This document shows positions 54,214 to 63,616 of a DNA stretch of 64,000 nt, one piece after another. The stretch is taken from contig OZ244066.1 in assembly GCA_965215545.1 (NCBI GenBank), positions 2,604,001 through 2,668,000 on the forward strand, in the 5' to 3' direction. The DNA is from MPNP01 sp965215545. Lineage in GTDB: Bacteria; Pseudomonadota; Alphaproteobacteria; Rhodobacterales; Rhodobacteraceae. Both the position numbers and the translations under genes were made by a program. Each line of letters begins with the position of its first letter. The first letter of the stretch is position 1. The notes under the pieces were generated by a model. The model saw nothing but the letters and a program-made list of their open reading frames with translations, did not search any database and had not been told where the DNA came from.

Positions 54214-55479
54214 ATGGATTCAATTCTCATCACCGGCGGCAAACGCCTCAGGGGCACGGTCAGGATCGCCGGTGCCAAGAATTCCTGCCTGGCTCTCATG
54301 CCGCTGTGCCTGCTGTGTGAGGATGTCCTGCATCTTGCCAATGCCCCGACGCTGTCCGATATTACCATGATGGCGCGGCTGCTCCGGACCCTGGGATGCC
54401 GCATTGACCACGATCCAGGAGCCCACAGCCTGACCTTGCAGTCAGCTGCCGTACCCGACACCGTGGCCGAGTACGATATCGTCCGCAAGATGCGGGCCTC
54501 TTTCCTGGTCCTGGGCCCACTTCTGGCCCGGACCGGTGCGGCGAGGGTTTCCCTGCCCGGTGGGTGCGCGATTGGTGCCCGCGGCGTCGACCTGCATCTT
54601 TCGGCCATGACCACGCTTGGTGCCGATGTCACGTTGCAGGATGGCTATGTGCGTGCCAGAGCCCCCCGGGGCCTGGTGGGCGGCACCATCACCTTCCCCT
54701 CTATCTCGGTCGGAGCGACGGAAAATGCCATGATGGCTGCTGTCCTTGCCCGGGGGCGCACAGAGATTGTCAATGCGGCCCGCGAACCGGAAATCATTGA
54801 TCTCGGAACCTGTCTTGCAGCCATGGGTGCCAGGATCGATGGTCTGGGATCCGGGACCATCACCATCGACGGCGTCAGGACCCTGCACGGTTGCCGTCAT
54901 CGTGTTGTCCATGACCGGATTGAACTTGGCACCTACATGCTGGCGGCCGCCATGACTGGCGGGGAGGTGGAGTTCGACGGGGTGGATGCCGGACTGTTGG
55001 CCGCATTGGTGACCGTCCTTGACCGAATGGGTGTTGATGTTGCCGCCTCCCGAACCGGCATCCGGGTCTCGTGCCGTCAGCAGCCACTGAACCCGGTTGA
55101 TGTCACGACAGCACCCTATCCCGGCTTCCCCACGGACCTGCAGGCCCAGCTGATGGCCACGCTCAGCCTGGCGGCGGGGGAGAGCCTGATCTCCGAGACG
55201 ATCTTCGAAAGCCGCTTCATGCATGTTCCCGAACTCCGGCGCATGGGCGCCAGGATCGAACTTGATGGGCGGGCGGCCCGTATCCAGGGGGTCGGGCGCC
55301 TGATTGGCGCGCCCGTCATGGCAACGGATCTGCGCGCCTCCGTGGCCCTGGTCCTGGCCGGCCTGGCTGCCGAGGGATTGACCCGCATCAATCGCGTCTA
55401 TCACCTGGATCGGGGCTATGAGGACGTCGAAGACAAACTCAATGCCTGTGGTGCCGAGATCAGGAGGGTTGCATCATGA
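54214..55479 (+). CDS. murA: UDP-N-acetylglucosamine 1-carboxyvinyltransferase
   Basis: First committed step of peptidoglycan synthesis: adds enolpyruvate from PEP to UDP-GlcNAc. 421 aa. GGKRLRGTVRIAGAKNSCLAL is the N-terminal loop (first 20 residues shown), the fosfomycin-reactive Cys is in LPGGCAIGARGVDLHL, and SVGATENAMMAAVLARG and FPTDLQAQLMA follow. The residue after the conserved Arg120-equivalent is Gly where E. coli has Pro. ATGA overlap with the DUF2948 gene, as in other alphaproteobacteria. Confidence 0.95.
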   Translation: MDSILITGGKRLRGTVRIAGAKNSCLALMPLCLLCEDVLHLANAPTLSDITMMARLLRTLGCRIDHDPGAHSLTLQSAAVPDTVAEYDIVRKMRASFLVLGPLLARTGAARVSLPGGCAIGARGVDLHLSAMTTLGADVTLQDGYVRARAPRGLVGGTITFPSISVGATENAMMAAVLARGRTEIVNAAREPEIIDLGTCLAAMGARIDGLGSGTITIDGVRTLHGCRHRVVHDRIELGTYMLAAAMTGGEVEFDGVDAGLLAALVTVLDRMGVDVAASRTGIRVSCRQQPLNPVDVTTAPYPGFPTDLQAQLMATLSLAAGESLISETIFESRFMHVPELRRMGARIELDGRAARIQGVGRLIGAPVMATDLRASVALVLAGLAAEGLTRINRVYHLDRGYEDVEDKLNACGAEIRRVAS

Positions 55480-55964
55480 GTCACGAGGATGCGATATTTC
55501 CTCCCCACGATGAGTTCCCCCTCAAACTCCTTGCCACCGATCCGGACGATCTTGCCGTCATCTCGGCCCTGGTGCAGGATGCCATCTTCGCGGTCAAGGA
55601 CATGACCTACTCCGAGACGAATCGCGAACTGGCCATCCTCCTGAATCGCTTCCGCTGGGAGAGGGCTGCCGAGGCCGGCAGCGGGGGGCAGGATCCGGAA
55701 CGGGTGCGCACCGTTCTCCTGGTCCGGGACATCATGACACTTGCATCGAACCTGCCGAAAAGGACCGTCAGCATGCCACCATTCAGTGTGCTCACCATCA
55801 CCTTCATGCCCACCGAGGATGGTTCGGGTCACCTGCATATCAAACTGGCCGGTCATTGGGACATCCGGGCCAGCATCGAGTGTCTCAACCTCTCGTTGAC
55901 GGATGTGTCGGTACCCTACAGGGCCCCGTCGGGCCGGATTCCCGACCACCAGAAGCGGCAATGA
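55476..55964 (+). CDS. DUF2948 family protein
   Basis: 162-aa protein of unknown function that follows murA in many alphaproteobacteria. LKLLATDPDDLAVISALVQDA and FRWERA are typical. Translation is probably coupled to murA. In related genomes hisD often follows, but here it is absent; the next gene is on the other strand. Confidence 0.9.
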   Translation: MSHEDAIFPPHDEFPLKLLATDPDDLAVISALVQDAIFAVKDMTYSETNRELAILLNRFRWERAAEAGSGGQDPERVRTVLLVRDIMTLASNLPKRTVSMPPFSVLTITFMPTEDGSGHLHIKLAGHWDIRASIECLNLSLTDVSVPYRAPSGRIPDHQKRQ

Positions 55965-56151
55965 CTCCGGAAGCAGCCCTGCGGGTTGGCTCGGGGTGAA
56001 ATCGGTTCCCTCCCCAGATTGCGCAAACACCGCTCTCCGAGACACCGGTCCGACCAATCGATTTGCCCATTGCCTGCTGCCGAGGAGATGATTGGACCGG
56101 GGGTCGGTATTGAGCGACGGCAGAGGAAATCAGGCTGCCGGTTGCGGGTGG

Positions 56152-57219
56152 TCAGCTGCGGTGGGCATAGGCCTGGGCAAGGCGGCGGTCGAGGTCGGCG
56201 ATGAAGGCGGGGGTGATGGGGGTGTCGTGAGCGATGGAGTGCCAGAGGTTGGCCTGATGCACGAAGGAGCGGAGGGTCATGAGGCCTTCCTCAAACTGGT
56301 GCCGGGTGAGCCCCATGGCTGCGGGGCGGATATCGAGACCGATGCGGGCAAAGGTGTCGAGCATCCGATCGGCGGAGTCATCGTGGAGCATGGACCCGAC
56401 GAGGACGCCGAGGCCAACGGGTTGGCCGTGGAGGAATTTCTTCCCGGTTGTGTGCTCGAGCGTGTAGAAGAGAAAGTGGTCGGTGCCCTCGATGTGGCGG
56501 GGACACCAGCCGGCGCCGTGATAGGTGGTGCCCCATTGGAGGCCGTCGACGAGGACCCGGATGCCGGTCTCGTTCATGGCATGGATGTTGTCGATGTTGT
56601 CGATGACGGCCTGCACCCTGGCAAGGGATTGTCGGGCAAGGGCATCGTCGAAGCGCCATTTGTCCTCAATTTGACCTTCCCGTTCGGCATAGCGCCAGTC
56701 GAGAACGCCGGTGTGAAAACAGAGGATGTCCCCGATGCCCGACCAGTTGAGGGCCGGTGGACAGGCCGCGAGCACGTCATAATCGATGTAGATGGCTTCC
56801 GGGACGGCCCAGCCCCGGTACTGGACCTTGCCATCGATGCGGACGCCGGAGCGTTGACCATAGACGGCATTGACCGACAGGGCGGTGGGGGCCTGGAAGA
56901 GGGGCAGGTTGCGGCGCCAGGCAAAGTACTTGGCGACATCCAGGGCCTGGCCACCACCGAGACCGATGATGGCCCGCACATCACCGAGTGTGGGCAGGTC
57001 GCCTTCGAGGTCGCGCTGTTCGATGGAGCCACAGAAGTAGGGTGTGCAGTCGGCTCGGGCGAAATGATGACCGAAAAGGGGCCAGAGATCCGCCATGGTG
57101 ACAACGAGAAAGGGCGGATTGACAAAATCGCGGAACGCCTCGTAGAGCCCGCGGCCGAAGACGGTGGGGAAGCCGGCATCGAGGGGGTTGTCGTGCACAC
57201 TTGCGTGGGAACAGATCAT
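56152..57219 (-). CDS. Glycerol-1-phosphate-dehydrogenase-like (iron-containing ADH family) enzyme, copy 1
   Basis: 355-aa NAD(P)-dependent polyol-phosphate dehydrogenase fold. GLGGGQALDVAKYFAWR is the nucleotide loop, the metal ligands are Asp in GIGDILCFHTG, His in ARHIEGTDH-like CPRHIEGTDHF and His in FLHGQPVGLG. Related to EgsA/AraM. It is 5'-distal (last) in the operon, after an SDR. A second copy lies at 60746. Both share AVP[E/Q]xIYID-type sequence and probably act on related substrates. Confidence 0.85.
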   Translation of the reverse strand: MICSHASVHDNPLDAGFPTVFGRGLYEAFRDFVNPPFLVVTMADLWPLFGHHFARADCTPYFCGSIEQRDLEGDLPTLGDVRAIIGLGGGQALDVAKYFAWRRNLPLFQAPTALSVNAVYGQRSGVRIDGKVQYRGWAVPEAIYIDYDVLAACPPALNWSGIGDILCFHTGVLDWRYAEREGQIEDKWRFDDALARQSLARVQAVIDNIDNIHAMNETGIRVLVDGLQWGTTYHGAGWCPRHIEGTDHFLFYTLEHTTGKKFLHGQPVGLGVLVGSMLHDDSADRMLDTFARIGLDIRPAAMGLTRHQFEEGLMTLRSFVHQANLWHSIAHDTPITPAFIADLDRRLAQAYAHRS

Positions 57220-57237
57220 GGCGTTGCTTCGGGCGGC

Positions 57238-58007
57238 TCAGTAGGTTGCACTCAGGCCCCCGTCGACGTTGAGGGTCTGCCCGGTGATGTAGCGGGCCTG
57301 ATCGGAGAGCAGGAAGACGAAGGCGCCCGCGCAGTCTTCGGGTTGGCCGGGGCGGCGCAGCGGGATGCGGCCGCCATCGATGTAATGGTTGAGGAAAGCA
57401 TCCTCCCGGTGCTCATGAGCCCCGGTTGCGGTGATGGCCATGCGCGTGTCGATGAAGCCCGGAGCCACACCATTGACACGGATGGCGGGGGCAAAATCCA
57501 CCGCCATGGAACGGGTCAGCATGTGCAGCCCGCCCTTGGCGGTGCTGTAGGCAGCGGAATTGGGAACAGCGGCGAAAGCCTGGCTGGAGAGGGTGTTGAC
57601 GATGGCGGGAGCCGGGGCGTCCGCAAGGAGGGGCAGGGCAGCACGTGTGACCCGCAGGGCACCCATGAGATTGACGTTGAGGACTGTGGCCAACCGGTCG
57701 TCGCTGAGGGTGGCAGCCGGGCCGATGTCCAGCATGGCGGCATTGTTGACGAGGCCATCGAGAGCCGGCCAGTCGCCAGTGTCCCGAGGGCTGCGGCAAT
57801 GCTGGGGGTATCGGTGATGTCCAGCAGGCAATGACGGAGTTTGGCCGCCAGGGGCGCAAGACGCTTGCAGGCGATCGCGAGTGCCGCATCATCACGATCA
57901 GTGGCCAGTACGGTTGCCCCCTGCTGGAGACAGGCCTCGGTGATGGCCGTCCCGATGCCGCGGGCGGCTCCGGTGACGAGGATGTGTTTGCCGGCTAGCA
58001 GGGTCAT
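57238..58007 (-). pseudogene. SDR dehydrogenase with a one-base deletion
   Basis: First frame 58007 to ~57780: LAGKHILVTGAARGIGTAITEA (NAD motif; 20 residues LAGKHILVTGAARGIGTAIT are the core). Second frame onward: DWPALDGLVNNAAMLDIGPA, NTLSSQAFAAVPNSAAYSTAKG with Tyr/Lys, to the C-terminal YITGQTLNVDGGLSATY. They join if one base is added at 57778-57784 to give LGTLADWPALDG. Intact otherwise, and both ends overlap neighbours normally, so the lesion is recent or a sequencing error. Confidence 0.82.
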
Positions 58008-59218
58008 GGATTGCCTCCCCAGTTGCAGATGGCTGCCTCCCGGGCCTCCTTGACATCGGACCAGCCTGTCCGACAGCCGTCCCTGGCCGTGCGGAAGCGT
58101 TGGGCTTCCTCGTGGATGGCCCGGGCGACAGCGGTGGCCTCATCATCCGTGAGGTTGCAGGGATCGAGATAGATCTCCTGATGCTCGAGGAGGTCACTGC
58201 GGACGATGATGCGGGGTGTACGGCTGGCCAGACGGGCGGCGAGTTCCCAGGCATGGAAGCCGGCGGCATCGGGGGTGATGGTGATCCGGGCGCGGGTGAT
58301 GGGATTGCCGGTCCAGTCGGCATGGGGCGCGATGGTCAGACCCGGGATGTCCGAGAGATCACGCCGCCACAGGGCCAGACGGGCATCCTCGGCTGCCCGG
58401 GCGGCCCTGTGATCGCGCTCCTGCCAGAGTTCGAGGGCAGCCATGGCCCCAACGACGCTTTCCTTGCCGGCTTTCATCGTGCGGCCAATGCCACGGTGCT
58501 GGAGGTGGGTCGCCTGCATGAGATCGAAAGTGCCGGCGACAATGCCGCTGGTGATCCCGGCCAGGAACTTGTGGCCGGAATAGATGGCGGCCGACGCTCC
58601 GAGAGCAATCGGACCCTTGAGATCGTATTCGGAGGCCATGTCCACGATCACCGGCACACCGTGGTCCCGGGCGCGGTCAATGTAGGTCGCGAGAGGAAGT
58701 TCATTTTCACGGACGGTGTGGTGCGAGACCACATAGACGGCGGCGGCGGGGCGTTGGGCGAGGGCAGCCTGCAGATGCCAGGTTTCACAGGCTGCGGCGG
58801 TGCCGACAGGAACAACCCGGGCCCCGGCCAGTCGGATGGCCTGCTCGATCGGTGCGCCGTAGTTGATCATGTGACCGGCTGGCAGGAGCACCCGACGCTT
58901 GCCGGTGGTCCGGGGCAGCTGTTCAATGCGGGCCAGATCGGTGCCGGTGAGGCAGGCAGCGACGGTCTGGGCCAGGGCAGCGGCAGAGCAGGCGGTCACG
59001 CAACCGGCTTCGGCGCCGGTGGCGCGGGCGATGACCCGGCTGGCGCGGGCCTGCAGGGCATCCATTTCGACGAAACTGCCGAGAATGGCCTGGACGGCCT
59101 CCTGCACTTCCGGCAGGACCCGCGAGGCACCGATGCCGGTCATGGTACCGGCGGCATTGATGACAGGGGGGAGGGACCAGCGGGCAAATGGGTCCCAGGT
59201 CGCGGGGGAGTGTTTCAT
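58004..59218 (-). CDS. SelA-like PLP-dependent enzyme (ammonia-lyase/DgaE-type family)
   Basis: 404-aa fold-type I PLP protein. The PLP lysine is in AIYSGHKFLAGITSGIV, typical of SelA-like and D-glucosaminate-6-phosphate ammonia-lyase-like proteins. VINAAGTMTGIGASRV is the conserved start of the group. Not a true selenocysteine synthase: no selB, selC or UGA-containing gene here. Beside RidA, which hydrolyses enamine/imine products, so an ammonia-releasing elimination on an amino sugar or amino polyol is inferred. Confidence 0.82.
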   Translation of the reverse strand: MKHSPATWDPFARWSLPPVINAAGTMTGIGASRVLPEVQEAVQAILGSFVEMDALQARASRVIARATGAEAGCVTACSAAALAQTVAACLTGTDLARIEQLPRTTGKRRVLLPAGHMINYGAPIEQAIRLAGARVVPVGTAAACETWHLQAALAQRPAAAVYVVSHHTVRENELPLATYIDRARDHGVPVIVDMASEYDLKGPIALGASAAIYSGHKFLAGITSGIVAGTFDLMQATHLQHRGIGRTMKAGKESVVGAMAALELWQERDHRAARAAEDARLALWRRDLSDIPGLTIAPHADWTGNPITRARITITPDAAGFHAWELAARLASRTPRIIVRSDLLEHQEIYLDPCNLTDDEATAVARAIHEEAQRFRTARDGCRTGWSDVKEAREAAICNWGGNP

Positions 59219-60264
59219 GGGAGCCTCGTGTGGGACGTCGGATCGAAACGGTGCAGTCTTTCGGGCTGCAGGGCCAGGGGGATTTCGGTGTCGGGTTCAA
59301 GGTGGATCGGGGGATCGGTGGCACGGCGCACGACAAGCACCCGGTTGTGCGGGGTGCGGACGTGGACATGCCGCTCATGACCAAGATTCTCGACCCGGAG
59401 AATCCGGGCTGTGCCGATGGCAATGGAACCGGGGGCAGGCTGGATGAGGAGGTGTTCGGGGCGGATGCCGAGGAGGGTGGAGGGCTTGAGATGGAGATCG
59501 GTGGCGGGCGCGAGGGCAGCAAGCAGTTCCCCGGCGGGGAGAAGGTTCATCCGGGGGCTGCCGATGAAACGGGCGATGAAGGTGTTGGCGGGGGCGGTGT
59601 AGAGGTCTTCGGGGGTGCCGATCTGCATGATACGGCCCGCATCCATGACCGCGATGCGATCGCCCATCGTCATCGCCTCGACCTGGTCGTGGGTGACATA
59701 GAGGGTTGTGGTGGCCAGGGTCCGTTGCATGCGGGTGATCTCACTGCGCATGGCCACGCGCAGCTCGGCATCGAGATTGGAGAGGGGCTCATCGAAGAGA
59801 AACGCATCGGGGCGGCGGATCATGGCGCGACCGAGTGCAACCCGTTGGGCCTGGCCACCGGACAGTTGCCGGGGTTTGCGGTCGAGGAGATCGTGCAGGC
59901 CGAGGAGTTGGGCCACCCGGTCGACCTCCGTGCGGATGGTGGCGCGGGCGGTCTTGCGGATCTGCAGGCCAAAGGACAGGTTCTCGCGGACCGACATGTT
60001 GGGAAAGAGCGCATAGGACTGGAAGACCATCGAGACATTCCGTTCGGCGGGCGTGAGGTCATTGGCCCGCCGACCGCCAAGGAAAAGATCTCCGGCGGTG
60101 ATCGATTCGAGGCCGGCGATCATGCGCAGTGTGGTTGATTTGGCGCATCCCGAAGGTCCGACGAGAACCATGAACTCGCCGGGGTCGAGGCAAAGATCGA
60201 GATCGTGGATCACGTCGATATCGCCGAAGCGTTTGGCAACGCGGGAAAAATGGATTGCGCTTAT
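59215..60264 (-). CDS. ABC sugar importer ATPase (UgpC/MalK-like), ATA at the expected start
   Basis: 349 aa if begun at 60264. The protein needs the stretch ISAIHFSRVAKRFGDIDVIHD as its first strand, but no ATG/GTG/TTG exists before it. The expected position has ATA, overlapping the RidA stop (ATAA) exactly where its neighbours have ATGA, with GGAGG 8 nt upstream. The GTG at 60213 is possible but deletes the first strand. Walker A is GPSGCAKST (canonical GPSGCGKST). Signature LSGGQAQRVALGRA, Walker B AFLFDEPLSNLD and a TOBE-like C-terminus are normal. Confidence 0.85.
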   Translation of the reverse strand: MSAIHFSRVAKRFGDIDVIHDLDLCLDPGEFMVLVGPSGCAKSTTLRMIAGLESITAGDLFLGGRRANDLTPAERNVSMVFQSYALFPNMSVRENLSFGLQIRKTARATIRTEVDRVAQLLGLHDLLDRKPRQLSGGQAQRVALGRAMIRRPDAFLFDEPLSNLDAELRVAMRSEITRMQRTLATTTLYVTHDQVEAMTMGDRIAVMDAGRIMQIGTPEDLYTAPANTFIARFIGSPRMNLLPAGELLAALAPATDLHLKPSTLLGIRPEHLLIQPAPGSIAIGTARILRVENLGHERHVHVRTPHNRVLVVRRATDPPIHLEPDTEIPLALQPERLHRFDPTSHTRLP

Positions 60265-60749
60265 GGGACTGCCCTCCAGCTGGGGGCAATCGCGACGACA
60301 GCCTCGATTTCGACGGTGATGTTGCCGGGCAGCGAGGCCATGCCAACGGCCGAGCGGGCATGCCGCCCCTCCAGGCCGAAGACAGCGCAGAAAAGATCCG
60401 AGCAGCCGTTCAGCACCGCGGGGTGGTCAGCAAAATCCGGTGCGGCATTGACCATGCCGAAAACGCGCCGGATGCCCTGGACATGGTCAAGGGATCCGAG
60501 GATCGCGTGCATGGCGGCCAGAAGCACAAGACCACAGCAGCGGGCGTGGGTGGTGGCTTCTGCGCAGGTGACATCCCGACCCACCGTGCCGGTGGCCAGC
60601 TGGCCGTCCGGGAGGAGGGGACCCTGGCCCGAAAGGTAGAGTGTGGTGTCATGGATGGTGCCCGGGACAAAGTTGCCGACGGGTGGCGGCAGGGGTGGCA
60701 GCGCGAGACCGAGCGCGTGAAGGCGTTGGTGGGGAGAGGTCGGCGTCAT
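60261..60749 (-). CDS. RidA/YjgF-family protein
   Basis: 162-aa RidA fold, of the shorter 'RidA subfamily' with N-terminal extension. LYLSGQGPLLPDG and HARCCGLVLLAAMHA, FGMVNAAPDFADHP and the C-terminal GNITVEIEAVVAI are typical. Hydrolyses reactive enamines/imines from PLP enzymes; consistent with the SelA-like enzyme beside it. Overlaps neighbours by 4 bp at both ends. Confidence 0.88.
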   Translation of the reverse strand: MTPTSPHQRLHALGLALPPLPPPVGNFVPGTIHDTTLYLSGQGPLLPDGQLATGTVGRDVTCAEATTHARCCGLVLLAAMHAILGSLDHVQGIRRVFGMVNAAPDFADHPAVLNGCSDLFCAVFGLEGRHARSAVGMASLPGNITVEIEAVVAIAPSWRAVP

Positions 60750-61789
60750 GAGCTGTAAGCCTCCTCGATGCGGGTTGCGGCCTCATCAAGGAAGGCATCG
60801 GTCATGCGGAAGGTGTGGGCAATGCCGTAGGGGAGTTGCTCGCGGCCGACGAATGCCTTGAGGTCATGGAGGGCGTGGCGCACATCGGACCAGTCGATGG
60901 TGAGAGCAGCCGGTCGGATATCGATGGCGAGATGTGTGATGGCGGCAAGCAGTTCCTCGACCCGCTGCGCATGCATCATGGCACCGAGAATGAGGCCGAG
61001 GCAGACGACCTGCCCGTGGAGGAAGGGTTTGCCACAATGGGCTTCGAGGGCGTAGAAGATCTGGTGCTCGATCCCTTCGATGTGGCGGGGGTTCCAGCCG
61101 GTGGCATGATAGGAGGCGCCACCCCACTGGAGTCCGTCCACGAGCAGGCGGATGCCCCGGGGGCTGAGAGCACGGACCGCGTCAAGGTTGGCGAGGATCG
61201 CTTCGGCCCTGGCTTCGGAAATCCGGGCGAGGGCATCATCATAGGGCCAGCGGGCCTCGCAATGGCCCTGGGTGGCGGCATGGCGCCAGTCCATGACTCC
61301 GGTCAGGAAACAGAGCACATCACCCACGCCGGCGATGTTGAGGTGACGCGGTGCGGCCTCGAGAATGTCGAGGTCGATGTAGACGGTTTGCGGGACCGCC
61401 CAGCCGACGTAGCGCACACGGCCCGCCTCGCGCACCGCTGCCCGGTGGCCAAAGACGGCATCGACCGAGAGCGAGGTCGGGAACTGGAACAGTGGCCGGT
61501 TGAGGCGCCAGGCGAAGTACTTGGCGACATCGAGAGCCTGGCCGCCACCGAGGCCGACGAGGGCGGGGGTGGATGCGATGGCGGGCAGGGCGGCTTCAAG
61601 GGTAGGACGGTCGAGGGTTTCGACAAGGAAGGGGGTGGTGCTGGCGGGAAGGGTGGCCTGGAAGAGCGGCCAGAGATCGGGCATGGTGACGGGGAGAAAG
61701 CCCGGTGGCACGAAATGCGGCACCTCGGCCAGGAGATTGCGACCGAAGACCGTGTCAAAATAGGTGATGTCCGCTTCGATGAATGGCAT
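60746..61789 (-). CDS. Glycerol-1-phosphate-dehydrogenase-like enzyme, copy 2
   Basis: 347 aa, paralogue of 56152. GLGGGQALDVAKYFAWR, VGDVLCFLTG, NPRHIEGIEHQIFYAL and FLHGQVVCLGLI give the cofactor loop and metal ligands. 3 bp after the permease. Two copies in one operon suggest either sequential oxidations or two stereochemical substrates. Confidence 0.85.
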   Translation of the reverse strand: MPFIEADITYFDTVFGRNLLAEVPHFVPPGFLPVTMPDLWPLFQATLPASTTPFLVETLDRPTLEAALPAIASTPALVGLGGGQALDVAKYFAWRLNRPLFQFPTSLSVDAVFGHRAAVREAGRVRYVGWAVPQTVYIDLDILEAAPRHLNIAGVGDVLCFLTGVMDWRHAATQGHCEARWPYDDALARISEARAEAILANLDAVRALSPRGIRLLVDGLQWGGASYHATGWNPRHIEGIEHQIFYALEAHCGKPFLHGQVVCLGLILGAMMHAQRVEELLAAITHLAIDIRPAALTIDWSDVRHALHDLKAFVGREQLPYGIAHTFRMTDAFLDEAATRIEEAYSS

Positions 61790-61791
61790 GT

Positions 61792-62649
61792 CTACCCTTT
61801 CACGGCACCGAGGGTGAGGCCGTTGACGATGTGGCGCTGCACGACAAGGGCAAAGAGCAGCATCGGAATGATGGCGATGATCGAGGCGGCGGTCATGGCG
61901 CCCCAGTCGAGGGCCGCATAGCCCCGGAAACTCGTGACACCAAGGGTGATGGTCTGGGCCTTGGAGAAGGTCAGTCCAAGGGCAATGGCCAGTTCGTTCC
62001 AGATCCAGATGGCATTGAGAACGGCTGTGGCAACGAGACCGGGCAGGGCGCAGGGGATGTAGATCCGGGTCAGGATCTGGAGATCGGAAGCACCCTCGAT
62101 GCGGGCCGCTTCGTCAATGGCGGGGTGGATTTCGCGAAAGAAGGAGGTGAGCAGCCAGATGGACAGCGGCAGCACATGCACCTGGTACATCAGTGCCAGG
62201 CCGACATGGGTGTCATAGAGACCGGTCCACTGGTAGAGCGAGAACATCGGCAGCACGAACATGAACTCGGGCAGCACATAGGCAAGCACCAGCCAGAGAC
62301 CGAGGAGTGGCTTGCCCCGGATTGCCATGCGTACAAGTGCGTAGGCGGTGGGAATGGCGATGGTGAGTGAGAGGAGGACGCCGAGAGCCGTGACGATGAC
62401 CGAATTGAGGAAGGTCGTCATGAACGTGTCGTGGGTCCAGAGTTTCAGATAGTGGGAAGGGGTTGGCTCGAAGAGCCAGAGCGGTGGATTGGCCAGACCG
62501 TCGCGTCGGGTCTTGAGCGATGTCGCCAGCACCCAATAGATCGGAAAGAGGCTCACGAGGAGCATCGCGCCACAAAAGAGGGCGGCCCAGCCCCGTGCGA
62601 GGCGACCGGCAAGGGGCCGGGTCCACATGGGCCCAAGGGACACGTTCAC
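61792..62649 (-). CDS. ABC sugar importer permease (UgpE/MalG-like)
   Basis: 285-aa permease with six membrane segments and the EAA loop IDEAARIEGASDLQILTRI. GTG at 62649 overlaps the stop of the upstream permease by GTGA; a longer overlapping frame exists but is a shadow. Works with the permease at 62646 and the ATPase at 59215. Confidence 0.9.
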   Translation of the reverse strand: MNVSLGPMWTRPLAGRLARGWAALFCGAMLLVSLFPIYWVLATSLKTRRDGLANPPLWLFEPTPSHYLKLWTHDTFMTTFLNSVIVTALGVLLSLTIAIPTAYALVRMAIRGKPLLGLWLVLAYVLPEFMFVLPMFSLYQWTGLYDTHVGLALMYQVHVLPLSIWLLTSFFREIHPAIDEAARIEGASDLQILTRIYIPCALPGLVATAVLNAIWIWNELAIALGLTFSKAQTITLGVTSFRGYAALDWGAMTAASIIAIIPMLLFALVVQRHIVNGLTLGAVKG

Positions 62650-63530
62650 AGGGATGTCTCCCCGCGCCGTTGCAGCATCTGCAGGGCGGCGGCACACGCC
62701 AGGATCACGATTGAGAAGAGGATGATGGTGGCCATGGCCTTGCCGATCTGCTGGTAGCTGTAGGCCGTGCGATAAACGAATGTCTGCACGACTTCGGTGG
62801 CAAGGCCGGGGCCGCCACCGGTGGTGCCGAAGACGATGTCGAAGACCTTGAGTGTGTCGATGGCCCGAATGATGACGATGGTGATCAGCAGGGACCGCAG
62901 CATCGGCAGTTTGAGGCGCCAGAAGATCGTGAACTCGCCGGCCCCCTCGACCCGGGCGGCCTCGATGGGGTCGACTGGCAGACTGCGCAGGCCGGCCAGC
63001 ATGATGATGAAGACGAACGCCGTCTGCCACCAGACATCAACGGCAATGATTGAGGGCATTGCCGTGGCCGCTGCCCCGTAGAAAGCGGACGGTCCAAGGT
63101 CGACGATGCCCAGAAAATGGTTCACGATGCCCAGGAACGGGTCGAACATGACCTTGGACATCAGGGCGACCACGATGCCCGAGACCATGAGTGGAAGCAT
63201 GAGGAGTGCCCGGATGAGGTCTGTACGGATCCGGAGCTTGTCCACCTGGACAGCAAGGTAGAGCCCCAGCCCGACCTCGATGAGGGTGGCAAAAAACGCA
63301 AACTGGACCGTGTTCTTCATCACGGTCCAGAACTCGGGGTCGGTCAGCAACCCGGTGTAGTTGGCCAGCCCGACATACGCGAACTGGTTGCCCCAGTTCC
63401 AGTTGGTCAGGGACACCACGAGGCCGAACCCGACCGGATAGAGCGATGTGAAGGCCATGACGAGAAGGCACGGCAGCACAAACCAGTACGCCGAGGCACC
63501 ACCGACGACGGTGCGGGCCGAAGATATCAT
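62646..63530 (-). CDS. ABC sugar importer permease (UgpA/MalF-like)
   Basis: 294-aa permease, six membrane segments, start WFVLPCLLVMAFTSLYP and EAA loop PIEAARVEGAGEFTIFWRLK. An 86-bp gap separates it from the binding protein. Confidence 0.9.
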   Translation of the reverse strand: MISSARTVVGGASAYWFVLPCLLVMAFTSLYPVGFGLVVSLTNWNWGNQFAYVGLANYTGLLTDPEFWTVMKNTVQFAFFATLIEVGLGLYLAVQVDKLRIRTDLIRALLMLPLMVSGIVVALMSKVMFDPFLGIVNHFLGIVDLGPSAFYGAAATAMPSIIAVDVWWQTAFVFIIMLAGLRSLPVDPIEAARVEGAGEFTIFWRLKLPMLRSLLITIVIIRAIDTLKVFDIVFGTTGGGPGLATEVVQTFVYRTAYSYQQIGKAMATIILFSIVILACAAALQMLQRRGETSL

Positions 63531-63616
63531 ATCGTCGACGGCATCGGATGGGCCGGGAGCACAATCAAACCGGGCGGGTGTTGATCAGCGGCGACCTCAT
63601 CCGATGCGTGCGTGGT

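Noticed and set aside
56092..57834. 580-codon plus-strand frame opposite the G1PDH-like and SDR genes
   Set aside because: Conserved dehydrogenase and SDR motifs are on the minus strand; long antisense frames are frequent at this GC.
58004..59218. True selenocysteine synthase SelA
   Set aside because: Sequence is SelA-like, but no tRNA-Sec, selB or in-frame TGA selenoprotein is near, and its operon is catabolic.
58100..59380. 426-codon plus-strand frame opposite the SelA-like gene
   Set aside because: Antisense shadow; no start signal or family.
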